A DNA stretch of 28,597 nt. Origin: DASQPR01 sp035713725 (GTDB lineage Bacteria; Actinomycetota; Actinomycetes; Mycobacteriales; Micromonosporaceae). The notes under the pieces were generated by a model. The model saw nothing but the letters and a program-made list of their open reading frames with translations. It ran no database searches and was not told the DNA's origin. Shown one piece after another: positions 1 to 8,200 of this stretch (positions are counted from its first letter, which is position 1; the number at the start of each line of letters is the position of its first letter). The stretch covers positions 1 to 28,597 of the forward strand of contig DASTMZ010000117.1 of NCBI GenBank assembly GCA_035713725.1. Reading direction: 5' to 3'. The translations under genes and the position numbers were made by a program.

Positions 1-164
1 TCTCGTTGCTGGTCTCCGATCCGCATCCGCCGCTGGCCACAGTCACGTCGGAGGAGGACGGGCTCTACTCGATGCGGGTGGGCAACGCGACCGTGCACTA
101 CGACATCGCGGGGCAGACCGTACGGATCCTGATGGTGACCGGCGGCGTCGCGCCCGGCCGATAG
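1..164 (+). CDS. 3' end of an unknown protein (partial)
   Basis: An open frame enters from the left edge (first full codon at base 3) and ends at TAG 162-164, giving 53 residues. The tail alternates short hydrophobic strands (YSMRVGN, VHYDI, VRILMV). The order G-x-Y-x-x-R-V-G-(x)5-Y followed by a beta strand loosely resembles the C-terminal half of RelE/ParE-type toxins, but too little is present to assign a family. It converges on the MFS gene at 196. Codon use matches the neighbours, so coding is likely. Confidence 0.6.
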   Translation, partial: SLLVSDPHPPLATVTSEEDGLYSMRVGNATVHYDIAGQTVRILMVTGGVAPGR

Positions 165-172
165 TTGCCGCC

Positions 173-182
173 CTACCGGTAG
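173..182. other. 10-bp palindrome between convergent genes
   Basis: CTACCGGTAG is a perfect palindrome in the 31-bp gap between the convergent genes ending at 164 and 196. It has no loop and no T-run, so a terminator role is weak. Confidence 0.25.
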
Positions 183-195
183 AAGCGCCGCGCCG

Positions 196-1572
196 TCAGA
201 CGCGTTCGGGTGCCGCGTTGCCGGCCGCGATGATCGCACGCCGCATCGGAACCGCGGCGAGCGCCAGAAACCCCGCCACGAAGAAGATCAGCAATGTAAT
301 GATCGCGATGCGGTAGCTGCCGGTCAGCTGGTACGCCAGGCCGAAGATCAGCGGTCCAAGCCACGTCGTACCGTCGCCGGCGATCTCGTAGATCCCGAAG
401 TATTCGGCTTCCATGCCGTGCGGGATGAGTTGGCTGAAGATCGACCGAGACAGCGCTTGGCTGCCACCGAGCACGATGCCGATCAGCAACCCGAGCGCCA
501 TGAACAGCAGCGGCTGCTGGGCCGGCAGGAAATACGCCAGCACCAGCGTGATGACCCAGAACACCAAACTGCCGAGCACGGTACGTTGGCCGCCGTAGCG
601 CCTTGCCAGCCGGCCGAGCAACAGCGCACCACCGAACGCGAGGAACTGCACCGCCAGGATCGTCTGCACCTGGTTGTCCGTGCTGAGGCCGAGCTGCTTG
701 TCGGCGTACACGCTGGCCTGCGTGATGACGGTCTGAATGCCCTCGTTGTAGAGCAGGTACGCGCCGAGGAAGCCGAGCGTCAGCGGATAGGCGCGCATGT
801 GCCGCAGTGTTCGACGAAGCTGCCGGAATCCGTCGGTGAGCACGGAACCGGACGCCTCGCCGGCCACCGCCGGCCGGTTGCGCAACCGCATCAACGGCAG
901 CGTGGTGAACACCGCCCACCAGACGCCGGCGGACACGATGCTGTAGCGCGCCACTTCCGCCTTCGTCATGCCGAGCGCGGTGTCCGCCTTGAGCGCCACT
1001 AGATTCAGCGCCAGCAGCAATCCGCCGCCGATGTAGCCGATCGCCCACCCGATGCTGGACACCCGGTCGCGATCTTCCGGACCGGCGATCTGCGGCAGGA
1101 ACGAGTTGTACACCACCGAGCTCGCGCCGAGCGCGACGTTCGCGACGATGAACAGCGCCGCGCCGAGCGCCCAGCGGTCACCGGTCAGAAACACCAGCGC
1201 GATCGTCGCGCCGGAACCTAGATACGCGAAGAACGCCAGCAGCTCGCGCTTGTGCGACGACCGGTCGGCGATCGCGCCGACCACCGGCAGCACGAACACC
1301 TGCAGCAGGACGGAGAAGGACACCGTGTACGCGAACAGTGAACCGGCCGCGATCGGGATGCCCGCGACGTGTACGTCGCCGTGTTCACCGACCGCGTTCT
1401 CGGCGATGTCGGTCAGATACGGGCCGAGGAAGACCGTCACCACGGTGGTCGCGAAGGCCGAGTTCGCCCAGTCGTAGAAGTACCAACCAACTCGCTCGCG
1501 GCGGCTGCTCGCCGGCGGCACGATCACCGATGCGGTGCCCGCGGTGTCGTCGGTGGGCGTGTCGACGGTCAT
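196..1572 (-). CDS. MFS transporter, UMF1/Atg22-like family
   Basis: The 458-residue multi-pass membrane protein carries the YDWANSAF signature (residues 33-40) just after a charged, proline-rich N-terminus. This is the hallmark of the UMF1 branch of the major facilitator superfamily, related to yeast vacuolar effluxer Atg22. About twelve hydrophobic segments can be followed to the C-terminus, with the family-type motif GGSQALSRSIFSQLIP in the second half. The substrate of bacterial members is not established; efflux of amino acids or other small solutes is the usual guess. The ATG start has only a weak purine-rich region upstream. The gene lies 76 bp downstream of the phosphodiesterase on the same strand and may be co-transcribed with it. 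Confidence 0.9.
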   Translation of the reverse strand: MTVDTPTDDTAGTASVIVPPASSRRERVGWYFYDWANSAFATTVVTVFLGPYLTDIAENAVGEHGDVHVAGIPIAAGSLFAYTVSFSVLLQVFVLPVVGAIADRSSHKRELLAFFAYLGSGATIALVFLTGDRWALGAALFIVANVALGASSVVYNSFLPQIAGPEDRDRVSSIGWAIGYIGGGLLLALNLVALKADTALGMTKAEVARYSIVSAGVWWAVFTTLPLMRLRNRPAVAGEASGSVLTDGFRQLRRTLRHMRAYPLTLGFLGAYLLYNEGIQTVITQASVYADKQLGLSTDNQVQTILAVQFLAFGGALLLGRLARRYGGQRTVLGSLVFWVITLVLAYFLPAQQPLLFMALGLLIGIVLGGSQALSRSIFSQLIPHGMEAEYFGIYEIAGDGTTWLGPLIFGLAYQLTGSYRIAIITLLIFFVAGFLALAAVPMRRAIIAAGNAAPERV

Positions 1573-1648
1573 CGGCCAGCCGTTTCTCTCAATGCGATCG
1601 ATGTACGCCGGCGTGACGCGGCAACACGGAACCGCGGATGCTCCGCGA

Positions 1649-2410
1649 TCACGCCGGCCAGGCGCCGCGCTCGACGTACACGTCCCGCAGGACGTCCAAG
1701 TGATCGGTCATGATGCCATCCACGCCCGCGTCAAGTAAGTCCCGCATCGTTGCGGCGTCGTCGACGGTCCAGACATGCACCGCCAGCCCGAGCGCATGAG
1801 CGTGGCGTACGAACCGCGCATCCACGGCGCGCCACGGCATCTGTGCCGCGACCGCGTCGTGGGTCAGGCGCCGTCCGCCGACGCCGAGCCGGGTCGCCGC
1901 CCAGAGCCGAGTGCATCCGATGCGACCCAACGACGTCGCCACCCGGGTGCCACCGAGCCGCCGGATCCGGCGGAGCGTGTCGTCGTGGAACGACGCGAGC
2001 AGTACGCGGTGCCACGCATTGGTACGCGACACGCACCCGAGAACCGGGTCCACCGCGTCGGAGGTCTTCAAGTCGACGTTCAGCAGCGCCGACGGCCACG
2101 CATCGAGTACGTCGTCCAGACGCGGCACCACGGCCGCGCCATCCGACCGTACCGACGAAAGGTCCTGCCACGTCAGGTCCGCGACGCGCCCCGCGCGACC
2201 GAGCAACCGTTCGGTGGTCGCGTCGTGGAAGATCACCGCGACGCCGTCCGACGTGGTGCGCACGTCGGTCTCCAAATGCCGGTAGCCGAGCGCAATCGCG
2301 CGTGCGAAGGCGGCAAGAGTGTTCTCGTCGCCGGCCGCGGCGCCGCCGCGGTGCGCGAACGCGAGCGGGCGGCCGGGTGCGACCGGCTCGAGGTACGGAT
2401 GCGTCCCCAC
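1649..2410 (-). CDS. Glycerophosphodiester phosphodiesterase (GDPD/GlpQ-like)
   Basis: The 253-residue TIM-barrel enzyme should hydrolyse glycerophosphodiesters to glycerol-3-phosphate and an alcohol. Visible active-site elements are AHRGG (H20, R21), ENT (E29-N30), E47/D49 in HLETDVR, and FHD (H62-D63), followed by the conserved LKTSD and HVWTVDD regions and a C-terminal DGIMTDHLD. No signal peptide is seen, so it is probably cytoplasmic. I chose GTG 2410 because the product then begins with THPYLE, as actinobacterial homologues do. The same frame stays open upstream (ATG at 2506), but that extension is low-complexity. The start lacks a Shine-Dalgarno sequence, yet a -10-like CATACT ends 7 nt before it, so a leaderless mRNA is possible. 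Confidence 0.92.
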   Translation of the reverse strand: MGTHPYLEPVAPGRPLAFAHRGGAAAGDENTLAAFARAIALGYRHLETDVRTTSDGVAVIFHDATTERLLGRAGRVADLTWQDLSSVRSDGAAVVPRLDDVLDAWPSALLNVDLKTSDAVDPVLGCVSRTNAWHRVLLASFHDDTLRRIRRLGGTRVATSLGRIGCTRLWAATRLGVGGRRLTHDAVAAQMPWRAVDARFVRHAHALGLAVHVWTVDDAATMRDLLDAGVDGIMTDHLDVLRDVYVERGAWPA

Positions 2411-2417
2411 GGCGGCG

Positions 2418-2423
2418 AGTATG
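2418..2423 (-). promoter_or_regulatory. Candidate leaderless -10 box for the phosphodiesterase
   Basis: On the minus strand CATACT is followed by 7 nt and then the GTG start. That places transcription initiation at or next to the start codon. No convincing -35 hexamer is seen. Confidence 0.4.
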
Positions 2424-2546
2424 CCGCCTCGCGAGACAACAATCGGCGGCGCACGCCGACGCCAGCCGCCCGGATTGATCGACCGCGCGGCGGATAGCGA
2501 AAACATCCACGTCGCCGCTTTACATCGCTCAGCTGGCGAGAGACCG

Positions 2547-2574
2547 TGGACACCACAGGTTTGTGCCACATAAT
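2547..2574 (+). promoter_or_regulatory. Sigma-70-like promoter for the LuxR-type gene
   Basis: TGGACA (2547-2552) and CATAAT (2569-2574) are separated by 16 bp, each one mismatch from consensus. The implied mRNA leader is about 37 nt and includes the GGAGG at 2606-2610, seven bases before the ATG at 2618. Confidence 0.5.
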
Positions 2575-2617
2575 TGATCACCCCCCGCCGGGGCAGCGAG
2601 GCCACGGAGGTGCACGG

Positions 2618-3178
2618 ATGACGATCCCGCGATACGTAGTCGGGACCGCCGCCGAGGCGACCCAGATATTGCGCCGGCTGGCGCGCAGCGGCTGGCACCC
2701 GCGACCCGGCTTTGCCGTCCCACCCACGGCCGGGCCGAGCGCACGCATCGTCTGCTACGGCCGTGTGCCGACGCAATCCGCGGCGCAGGCGGCGGCGTCC
2801 GCCGCGATCCGCGGCGCAGGCGTGGTCGCGATCGCGGACATCGGCTCGCAACCCGGCCGCTCGCTCATCAACGCGCTGGAGTCGCACGGGCCAGTGCTGC
2901 AGTCCGCTGATGCGTTGCCGGAGCCGGTACCGGTCGGGGTCGTTCCGACCATCACCGCCGAGGTGCCGTCGGTGGCCGGTCTCGCTTCGCTGCTGCCCGA
3001 GCAACGCGCGCTGCTCGGCCGGCTGGCCAACGGCGAGACGATCGCGACGGCGGCGGCCGCGGAATACCTGTCGTTGCGGACCGCGAACCGCCGAATCGCT
3101 CAGGCTCGCGCGTCACTCGGGGTGCGTACGACGCGCGAGGCAGTGCTTGTGTTTCTGCATCAGCGCCACGGCGACTGA
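2618..3178 (+). CDS. LuxR-type helix-turn-helix protein
   Basis: The 186-residue protein has a LuxR/GerE-like DNA-binding domain at its C-terminus (about residues 125-182): LLPEQRALLGRLANGE, then the helix pair TIATAAAAEYLSLRTANRR and a final helix ending in REAVLVFL. The N-terminal 110 residues look like an alternating alpha/beta fold (VVAIADIGS, LINALESHG) and may be a degenerate receiver-like domain, but phosphorylation residues are not evident. ATG 2618 is chosen for its GGAGG seven bases upstream; an in-frame ATG at 2546 precedes the promoter and is rejected. It is divergent from the phosphodiesterase and could regulate it. The target is unknown. Confidence 0.8.
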   Translation: MTIPRYVVGTAAEATQILRRLARSGWHPRPGFAVPPTAGPSARIVCYGRVPTQSAAQAAASAAIRGAGVVAIADIGSQPGRSLINALESHGPVLQSADALPEPVPVGVVPTITAEVPSVAGLASLLPEQRALLGRLANGETIATAAAAEYLSLRTANRRIAQARASLGVRTTREAVLVFLHQRHGD

Positions 3179-3231
3179 CCCGGCGCGGCGCGCAGACAGC
3201 GGTGGATTCGTCGAGCGCCGACGGGACAGTC

Positions 3232-3756
3232 TCAGTCCGGGTCGGGACGGTTACGGATCGCCTGTACGCCAATGGTGACGGCGAGCAAGGCCGCACCGGT
3301 CGGGCCACCGACCCAGATCGGCCACGGGTAGATCCAGTGACCGGTCGTCACCATCACGATCATCCACACCGCGATGTTGATGGCGAAGATGCCGGCCCAG
3401 ATCGTCCACAGGATCGATAGGGCAAGCGGGATTCGGCGCGGTTTCGCCGGACGCTTCGGCACCTGAGCCGGGCGCGGTGCCGGCGCAGTGGTCGAAGGTC
3501 GTCCGGCATGCGGCCGGATCTCGAGGATGCCGGCCTGCGTCGGGATGTCGCGCAGCAGCGCGTTGAGGTCGGCGTAGGTGGCCGCCTCGTAGGCCACCTT
3601 GACCCGCTCGTCGTATTCGTTGAGCGTCAGCCGGCCCTCGTCGAGCGCCTCGCGAAGCCGGTCGGCGACGAGCTGTCGGTCCCCATGCGACGCCCGGAAC
3701 TGGGTATGCGGGTGCTCCTGCGGAGTCTTGCCCGCCGTCTCCGGTTCGGTCGCCAT
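3232..3756 (-). CDS. DUF1707 protein with two membrane segments
   Basis: The 174-residue protein has a DUF1707 domain at residues 24-68: FRASHGDRQLVADRLREALDEG, RLTLNEYDERVKVAYEA and DLNALLRDIP, the usual signature of this actinobacterial family. A basic proline-rich linker follows, then two hydrophobic segments (LSILWTIWAGIFAINIAVWMIVMV, written here in outline, near residues 113-136, and a second near 141-166) separated by a Trp/Pro-rich turn. The protein is probably membrane-anchored with the DUF1707 domain in the cytoplasm. Function is unknown. The gene converges on the LuxR-type gene and lies 55 bp downstream of the acyltransferase gene, so the minus-strand genes from 5533 to 3232 may form one transcript. 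Confidence 0.85.
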   Translation of the reverse strand: MATEPETAGKTPQEHPHTQFRASHGDRQLVADRLREALDEGRLTLNEYDERVKVAYEAATYADLNALLRDIPTQAGILEIRPHAGRPSTTAPAPRPAQVPKRPAKPRRIPLALSILWTIWAGIFAINIAVWMIVMVTTGHWIYPWPIWVGGPTGAALLAVTIGVQAIRNRPDPD

Positions 3757-3811
3757 GGTGTCACCGTCCTCGATCTTCGTTACGCCGCGCGGCTACACCT
3801 TATGCGCTCGG

Positions 3812-4669
3812 CTATCGCGGTGGCCATCCGGTGGCCCCCCGATATCGATGGGTTCGCGAGGTGCTGACCGGCCGATGGGGATCGATCCAGGCGGGCAGCC
3901 GCGGCTCGTCCGGACGGATGCGGACCAGTTCATCAGTGAGCGCGTCGATGATGCGTTCGGTCGCGTCGCGTACGGCTCGGGCCGGCACCGCCGCCTCGTT
4001 CGCCTGCGTCCGGCGCGCCGCTGCCTCGGATGTCGCACTAACCGGCGCGAGATCGTCCAGCTGCACGGGGGCGCCGAAGTGCACTCGTACCTCGGGACGG
4101 TGGACGGCCGACCAACCCAGCCGGCGGAACATGCCGCGCGGCGTGCCCCACGGCAGGATGAGGTGAGCGCCCCACTGTGCGACCGGTACGACGGGCACAC
4201 CGGTCGCGATCGCCAACCGGGCCAAGCCGGACTTGCCGCGCTCCGGCCACATGCCGGGGTCGAGCGTGATGCGGCCCTCCGGATAGGCCAGCACCACGGC
4301 CCCGCCGTCGACGGCGCGGCGAGCGGCCGGCAAAGCGTCGGCGACCGTCGGGCGTCGCCGGTCGACGCGGAGGTGACCGGCCGCCCGCATCACCGCGCCC
4401 AGCACCGGCGCCCGGAACAGGCCTCCGGTGGCCAGAATGCGCGGCGCGAGGCCGCGTCGCGCACACGCGGCGGCAAGCACGAACGGATCGAACGCACCGA
4501 TGTGGTTCGCCGCCAAGATCAGCGGACCGTCACGGCTGCCGTCCGGTACGTCGCCGGACACGCGCAGCCGGCAGACCGGGGCCAGCACCACGGGCGAGAG
4601 ACGCAACGCGAGCTGCCACAGCGCCGGGACGCGCCAGCGCAGCGTGCCGCCGACGTCGATATCGCTCAC
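3812..4669 (-). CDS. 1-acyl-sn-glycerol-3-phosphate acyltransferase-like (PlsC family)
   Basis: The 285-residue protein is a lysophospholipid acyltransferase. Block I is NHIGAFD (catalytic H56 and D61, the HX4D motif). Block II lies in GLFRAPVLGAVMRAAGHLRVDR. Block III is YPEGR (129-133), a variant of the usual FPEGTR, and block IV is around GVPVVPVAQWGAH. A hydrophobic stretch near the N-terminus (residues 17-33) would place it at the inner membrane. It should transfer an acyl chain to a lysophosphatidate-type acceptor. GTG 4669 is used. It has no Shine-Dalgarno sequence, but the upstream gene stops only 9 nt before it, so translational coupling is likely. The tail after residue 250 is low-complexity. 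Confidence 0.9.
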   Translation of the reverse strand: MSDIDVGGTLRWRVPALWQLALRLSPVVLAPVCRLRVSGDVPDGSRDGPLILAANHIGAFDPFVLAAACARRGLAPRILATGGLFRAPVLGAVMRAAGHLRVDRRRPTVADALPAARRAVDGGAVVLAYPEGRITLDPGMWPERGKSGLARLAIATGVPVVPVAQWGAHLILPWGTPRGMFRRLGWSAVHRPEVRVHFGAPVQLDDLAPVSATSEAAARRTQANEAAVPARAVRDATERIIDALTDELVRIRPDEPRLPAWIDPHRPVSTSRTHRYRGATGWPPR

Positions 4670-4678
4670 GGAGGGAAA

Positions 4679-5533
4679 CTACACGGCCGGCAGGGCCGCC
4701 AACCGCGCTTCGACCTGCGCGAGCTCGGAGCGGAGCCGGTCCGCGTGCTGGTTGGCGTCGGCACGCTCGGCGGCGATGATCTGCCCGACCGCATCGTGAA
4801 CGCCGGGCACGTCCAGCAGGCTGACCATGCGCAGCGCCTCGGCCGCGTTGATCACATACGGCCGCGCGAGCGCCTTGGTGCCCTGTTGCGCGCCGACGAA
4901 CCAGTCGCCGTCGGTGTAGCTGAGCGTGACGGTCAACGTCGGCGGCGCCTTCACCTTCACCGGTCGTGGCGGCCGAGCGCTCGCGGTCTCGGGCTTGCCG
5001 TTCGGCGCCGCCGTGGCGTCGACGGGTGCGGTGGTCGAGCCAGGCATCGAGGCCTCCTGACGCTGGGGCGGGATATCGGGAACGGGTCGTAGGGTGCGCA
5101 CCGAGGCCGGCGTGGCAACCACATGACCATTGGTCGCGACGGGCGCTTCGGTTTGGGCCGCCTTCGCCGCTTCGGTCTGGGCCGGCTTCGGTGCCTCGGC
5201 CCGGGCCGGATTCTGTGCCGGCACTTCGCTCCGGGCCAGCTTCGATGTTGGCGCTTGGGCTCGGGCCGGCTTCGCAGCGGCGGCTCGGTTTGCGCGGGCC
5301 GCCGACTGGCGCTGCGGCATCGCGAGGTCAGTGGGGGAGAACGGCAGCTCGTCGTGGCCGAATCGCACCACGACCCATTCGTCGTCGGACGGGTCACGCA
5401 GCGCCACGACGTGCCCGGTCTGCCCAGCGATCTGGCCGGCCGCGTCGGTGAACACCACGCGCGGCTGGCGACCGGACACGAGCGTGGCCCGGATGCCGTC
5501 GAGCTCCACCGTCGACAGTCCGCGCGACGCCAT
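4679..5533 (-). CDS. Conserved actinobacterial protein with A/P/K-rich linker (possibly DUF6319)
   Basis: The 284-residue protein has an N-terminal beta-rich domain of about 90 residues (GQIAGQTGHVVALRDP, EWVVVRFGHDELPFSP), a roughly 100-residue linker rich in Ala, Pro, Lys, Gln and Glu with repeated A-(K/Q/E)-P-A-R/Q-T-E units, and a C-terminal domain (TLTVTLSYTDGDWFVGAQQG) ending in a heptad-like helix (residues 250-280, LRSELAQVEARLAAL). From memory it resembles the family called DUF6319; I am not certain, and no biochemical role is known to me. ATG 5533 is preferred because GGGGAGG lies six bases upstream; a TTG fifteen bases earlier overlaps that ribosome site. It is the first gene of a tight minus-strand group with the PlsC-like gene. 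Confidence 0.8.
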   Translation of the reverse strand: MASRGLSTVELDGIRATLVSGRQPRVVFTDAAGQIAGQTGHVVALRDPSDDEWVVVRFGHDELPFSPTDLAMPQRQSAARANRAAAAKPARAQAPTSKLARSEVPAQNPARAEAPKPAQTEAAKAAQTEAPVATNGHVVATPASVRTLRPVPDIPPQRQEASMPGSTTAPVDATAAPNGKPETASARPPRPVKVKAPPTLTVTLSYTDGDWFVGAQQGTKALARPYVINAAEALRMVSLLDVPGVHDAVGQIIAAERADANQHADRLRSELAQVEARLAALPAV

Positions 5534-5541
5534 GTCAGTCC

Positions 5542-5579
5542 TCCCCAAACGCTGCAGGCCTCCCCAAACGCTGCAGGCC
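5542..5579. repeat. 19-bp perfect tandem duplication over the ribosome site
   Basis: TCCCCAAACGCTGCAGGCC occurs twice in direct succession (5542-5560 and 5561-5579). On the minus strand each copy supplies GGGGA within GGGGAGG. The copy nearest the gene is the functional Shine-Dalgarno of the gene starting at 5533, and the second is a displaced duplicate in the leader. Confidence 0.9.
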
Positions 5580-5690
5580 TCTTGCGACCATTCCTACCAG
5601 GCTCGACCGACAGAGTCCGACGACACTCCGTACGCCTGTGCCATCACCTGTCGCGTCGTGCGGTGCGAAGTGAGGGGTCGACGCGAACCG

Positions 5691-6218
5691 TCACACCGAG
5701 TCCGTGGCGAGGCGCGCATGCAGGTGCTCGTCGTAGCGCTGACCGTCGCCGTACACAAAGGACTGCCGCAGCACACCCTCGAGTCGGAAGCCCGCGCGTT
5801 CGGCGACCACGCACGACGCCGGGTTCGGCACCGCGTGCGCGAGCTCGATGCGTACCAGCGCAAGGTGGTCGAAAGCCCACACCGTCGCGGCCGCAACCGC
5901 CTCGGTGGCGACGCCGCGGCCACGTGCCTGCGGCGCGACCCGGTAGCCGATCTCGGCGTCGGACTGCACGCGGTTGACGCTGTGGATGGAGACGCAGCCG
6001 AAGAACGCGTCGGAATCGCGGTCGACCACCGCCCACGTCGCGTGGTCTCCCGACGTCCAGTCCGCCATCCGACGGCACCACTGCGCCGCGGTGTCCAGAT
6101 CCCCGACCGAGGTGGCCGGATTCCAGCGACGGGTCTCGCCGTCGCACATCATCGCGAGCACCTCGCCGGCATCGGCGTCGACCGGCGGGCGCAGCCGGAA
6201 CCGGCGGGTTTCGATCAT
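5691..6218 (-). CDS. GNAT N-acetyltransferase, RimJ/RimL type
   Basis: The 175-residue protein fits the RimJ/RimL (Acetyltransf_3) branch of the GNAT superfamily. It begins IETRRFRLRPPVDADAGEVLAM, has the acetyl-CoA pyrophosphate-binding motif APQARGRGVATEAV (V-x-x-x-R-G-x-G/A type) near residues 111-125, and the late signature LAHAVPNPASCVVAERAGFRLEGVLR where the Asn and Glu/Arg pair are diagnostic. Relatives acetylate protein N-termini or small amines. The substrate cannot be predicted. It is divergent from the flavoprotein gene at 6414 across a 195-bp promoter region. Confidence 0.9.
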   Translation of the reverse strand: MIETRRFRLRPPVDADAGEVLAMMCDGETRRWNPATSVGDLDTAAQWCRRMADWTSGDHATWAVVDRDSDAFFGCVSIHSVNRVQSDAEIGYRVAPQARGRGVATEAVAAATVWAFDHLALVRIELAHAVPNPASCVVAERAGFRLEGVLRQSFVYGDGQRYDEHLHARLATDSV

Positions 6219-6331
6219 CCCGACAGAGTGTCACACCCGGGCGGCGGCTCCGCCCGCGACAGCCATCGATCGTCGTCGCGCCGGTGACGTTGGCTGCAAG
6301 TTCCGACATCGCCCATATTTCGACTACCCGG

Positions 6332-6359
6332 TTGCTCCTCGGACGCCGCGACCTAGGGT
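6332..6359 (+). promoter_or_regulatory. Candidate promoter of the redox-signalling cassette
   Basis: TTGCTC (6332-6337) and TAGGGT (6354-6359) are 16 bp apart, a plausible actinobacterial housekeeping promoter. The gene start is GTG 6414, with GAGGGGAG at 6401-6408 as ribosome site. Confidence 0.4.
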
Positions 6360-6413
6360 TGATATCTGCCGGGCGCGCGGTTGGCGGGCGCTCGGAACGC
6401 GAGGGGAGACCGC

Positions 6414-8099
6414 GTGGCCGTGGCGAGCACCTCCGCCGCCTCCGCCCGCCCGTCGATCTTGACGGTGGACGACGATCCGGGCGTGTCGCGCGCCGTCGCA
6501 CGCGATCTGCGCCGCCGGTACGGCGACACGTATCGCATCGTGCGCGCCGAATCCGGCGAGGAGGCGATGACGGCGCTGCGCGAGATGAAGCTGCGCGGTG
6601 ACCGGGTCGCCATGCTGCTCGCGGACTACCGCATGCCGCAGATGAGCGGACTGGAGTTCCTCGAGGCTGCCATGGACCTCTACCCGGCCGCCCGGCGTGT
6701 GCTGCTCACCGCGTACGCGGACACCGGCGCCGCGATCGAGGCGATCAACGTCATCGACCTGGACTACTACCTGCTCAAACCGTGGGATCCGCCGGAGGAG
6801 AAGCTCTACCCCGTTATCGACGCGCAGCTCGAGTCGTGGCGCGACGCCGACGTACGGCATTCGCCGGTCACGAAGGTCGTCGGCCACCGATGGTCGGCGC
6901 GATCCTCTGAGGTACGCGAATTCCTGGCGCGCAATCAGGTGCCCTACCGCTGGTATTTCTCCGAGACGCCGGAGGGCAGCCGACTGCTCGACGCGGCCGG
7001 TGCGGATGCGCGCATGCTGCCGCTGGTCGTCACGCCGGACGGTCAGGCGCTGATCGCGCCGACCGACGCGGAGTTGGCCACCCGGGTCGGGCTCGCGACG
7101 ACGCCGAGCAAGGACTTCTACGACGTGATCGTGGTCGGCGGTGGTCCGGCCGGGTTGGGCGCCGCCGTGTACGGCGCGTCCGAAGGACTGCGCACCGTGC
7201 TGCTCGAGCGGGTGGCCACCGGTGGACAGGCCGGCCAGAGTTCACGGATCGAGAATTACCTCGGCTTCCCGGACGGCGTCTCGGGCGCACAGCTCACCGA
7301 GCGGGCACGCCGCCAAGCGGTGAAGTTCGGCGCCGAACTTGTCACCACCCGCGACGTTGTCTCGCTGGAAGTCAACGGGCCGGCGCGCACCGTACGCTTT
7401 GCCGACGGCGCATGGATTGACGGTCACACGGTGATCCTGGCGACCGGCGTCTCGTACCGGAAGCTCGACGGTACCGGCCTCGACGACATGACCGGCCGCG
7501 GCGTGTTCTACGGATCCGCGCTGACCGAGGCGTCCAACTGCGCCAACGAGGACGTCTACATCGTGGGCGGCGCGAATTCGGCCGGTCAGGCGGCGGTCTA
7601 CCTGGCCCGCGGCGCCAAGTCGGTCACGCTGTTGGTGCGCGGCAAGTCGCTGCAGGAGTCGATGTCCTACTACCTCATCCAGCAGTTGGGTGAGATCCCC
7701 AACGTACGGGTGCGGACGTGCACCGAGGTGGTCGCGGCGCACGGCGACGACCACCTCGAACGCCTCACGCTCCGCGACAGCGTCACCGGCGAGACCGAGA
7801 CGGTGGAGGCCAGCTGGCTGTTCGTCTTCATCGGCGCACAACCGCACACCGACTGGCTCGACGGCGTCGTGGTCCGCGACGGCCGGGGTTTCGTGCTCGC
7901 CGGACCGGACCTGACCGTGCCCGGTGGCACGCCGCCGGGATGGGATCTCGACCGCGAACCGTTCCACTTGGAGACGAGCATTCCCGGCGTGTTCGTGGCC
8001 GGCGACGCGCGGTCGGAGTCGGCCAAACGCGTGGCGTCCGCGGTCGGCGAGGGCGCGATGGCGGTCATGTTCGTGCACCGATACCTGGACGGGTTGTGA
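6414..8099 (+). CDS. Response-regulator receiver fused to thioredoxin-reductase-like FAD/NAD(P)H oxidoreductase
   Basis: The 561-residue fusion has three parts. Residues 13-140 are a receiver domain: acidic cluster VDDD (19-21), phospho-acceptor D71 in LLADYRMP, T99 and K122 in LLKPWDPP. Residues 150-225 look like a thioredoxin/glutaredoxin-type fold (WSARSSEVREFLARNQVPYRWY) without a CxxC. Residues 235-561 are a two-dinucleotide-binding flavoprotein: FAD site VVGGGPAGLGAA (241-252), GGQAGQSSRIENYLGFP, ATG (343-345), NAD(P) site IVGGANSAGQAA (383-394) and GVFVAGDAR near the end. The canonical thioredoxin-reductase CxxC is replaced by a region with a single Cys (C376 in EASNCANED), so classical disulfide reduction is unlikely. 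GTG 6414 is chosen for its ribosome site. The kinase and UBP genes follow closely and suggest phospho-control of a redox enzyme or redox control of the kinase. Confidence 0.92.
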   Translation: MAVASTSAASARPSILTVDDDPGVSRAVARDLRRRYGDTYRIVRAESGEEAMTALREMKLRGDRVAMLLADYRMPQMSGLEFLEAAMDLYPAARRVLLTAYADTGAAIEAINVIDLDYYLLKPWDPPEEKLYPVIDAQLESWRDADVRHSPVTKVVGHRWSARSSEVREFLARNQVPYRWYFSETPEGSRLLDAAGADARMLPLVVTPDGQALIAPTDAELATRVGLATTPSKDFYDVIVVGGGPAGLGAAVYGASEGLRTVLLERVATGGQAGQSSRIENYLGFPDGVSGAQLTERARRQAVKFGAELVTTRDVVSLEVNGPARTVRFADGAWIDGHTVILATGVSYRKLDGTGLDDMTGRGVFYGSALTEASNCANEDVYIVGGANSAGQAAVYLARGAKSVTLLVRGKSLQESMSYYLIQQLGEIPNVRVRTCTEVVAAHGDDHLERLTLRDSVTGETETVEASWLFVFIGAQPHTDWLDGVVVRDGRGFVLAGPDLTVPGGTPPGWDLDREPFHLETSIPGVFVAGDARSESAKRVASAVGEGAMAVMFVHRYLDGL

Positions 8100-8136
8100 G
8101 ACTGCAGATCTGCCTGTGACGCTGGAGGTTTGGCCG

Positions 8137-8191
8137 TGAGGCGGGATCTGGAGTGAGGCGGGATGAGGCGGGATCTGGCTGTGAGGCGGGA
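8137..8191 (+). repeat. Four copies of TGAGGCGGGA before the kinase gene
   Basis: The 10-mer TGAGGCGGGA starts at 8137, 8154, 8164 and 8182; two copies continue with TCTGG. They fill most of the 101-bp gap before the kinase. The last copy acts as the likely ribosome site (GGCGGGAG) for ATG 8201, and the others are spare look-alikes. Confidence 0.85.
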
Positions 8192-8200
8192 GTTGTGACG

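Noticed and set aside
1..164. RelE/ParE toxin C-terminus
   Set aside because: Only a loose strand pattern is present in 53 residues and no antitoxin gene is visible, so it is left as unknown.
2411..3004. N-terminal extension of the phosphodiesterase to 3004
   Set aside because: It would overlap the LuxR-type gene and its promoter and adds low-complexity sequence before the conserved THPYLE start.
3599..5092. Long plus-strand open frame (497 codons) opposite the DUF1707, PlsC-like and A/P/K-rich genes
   Set aside because: It spans three well-supported minus-strand genes, shows no domain and is rich in Arg/His/Gln, as expected for the complement of GC-rich coding DNA.
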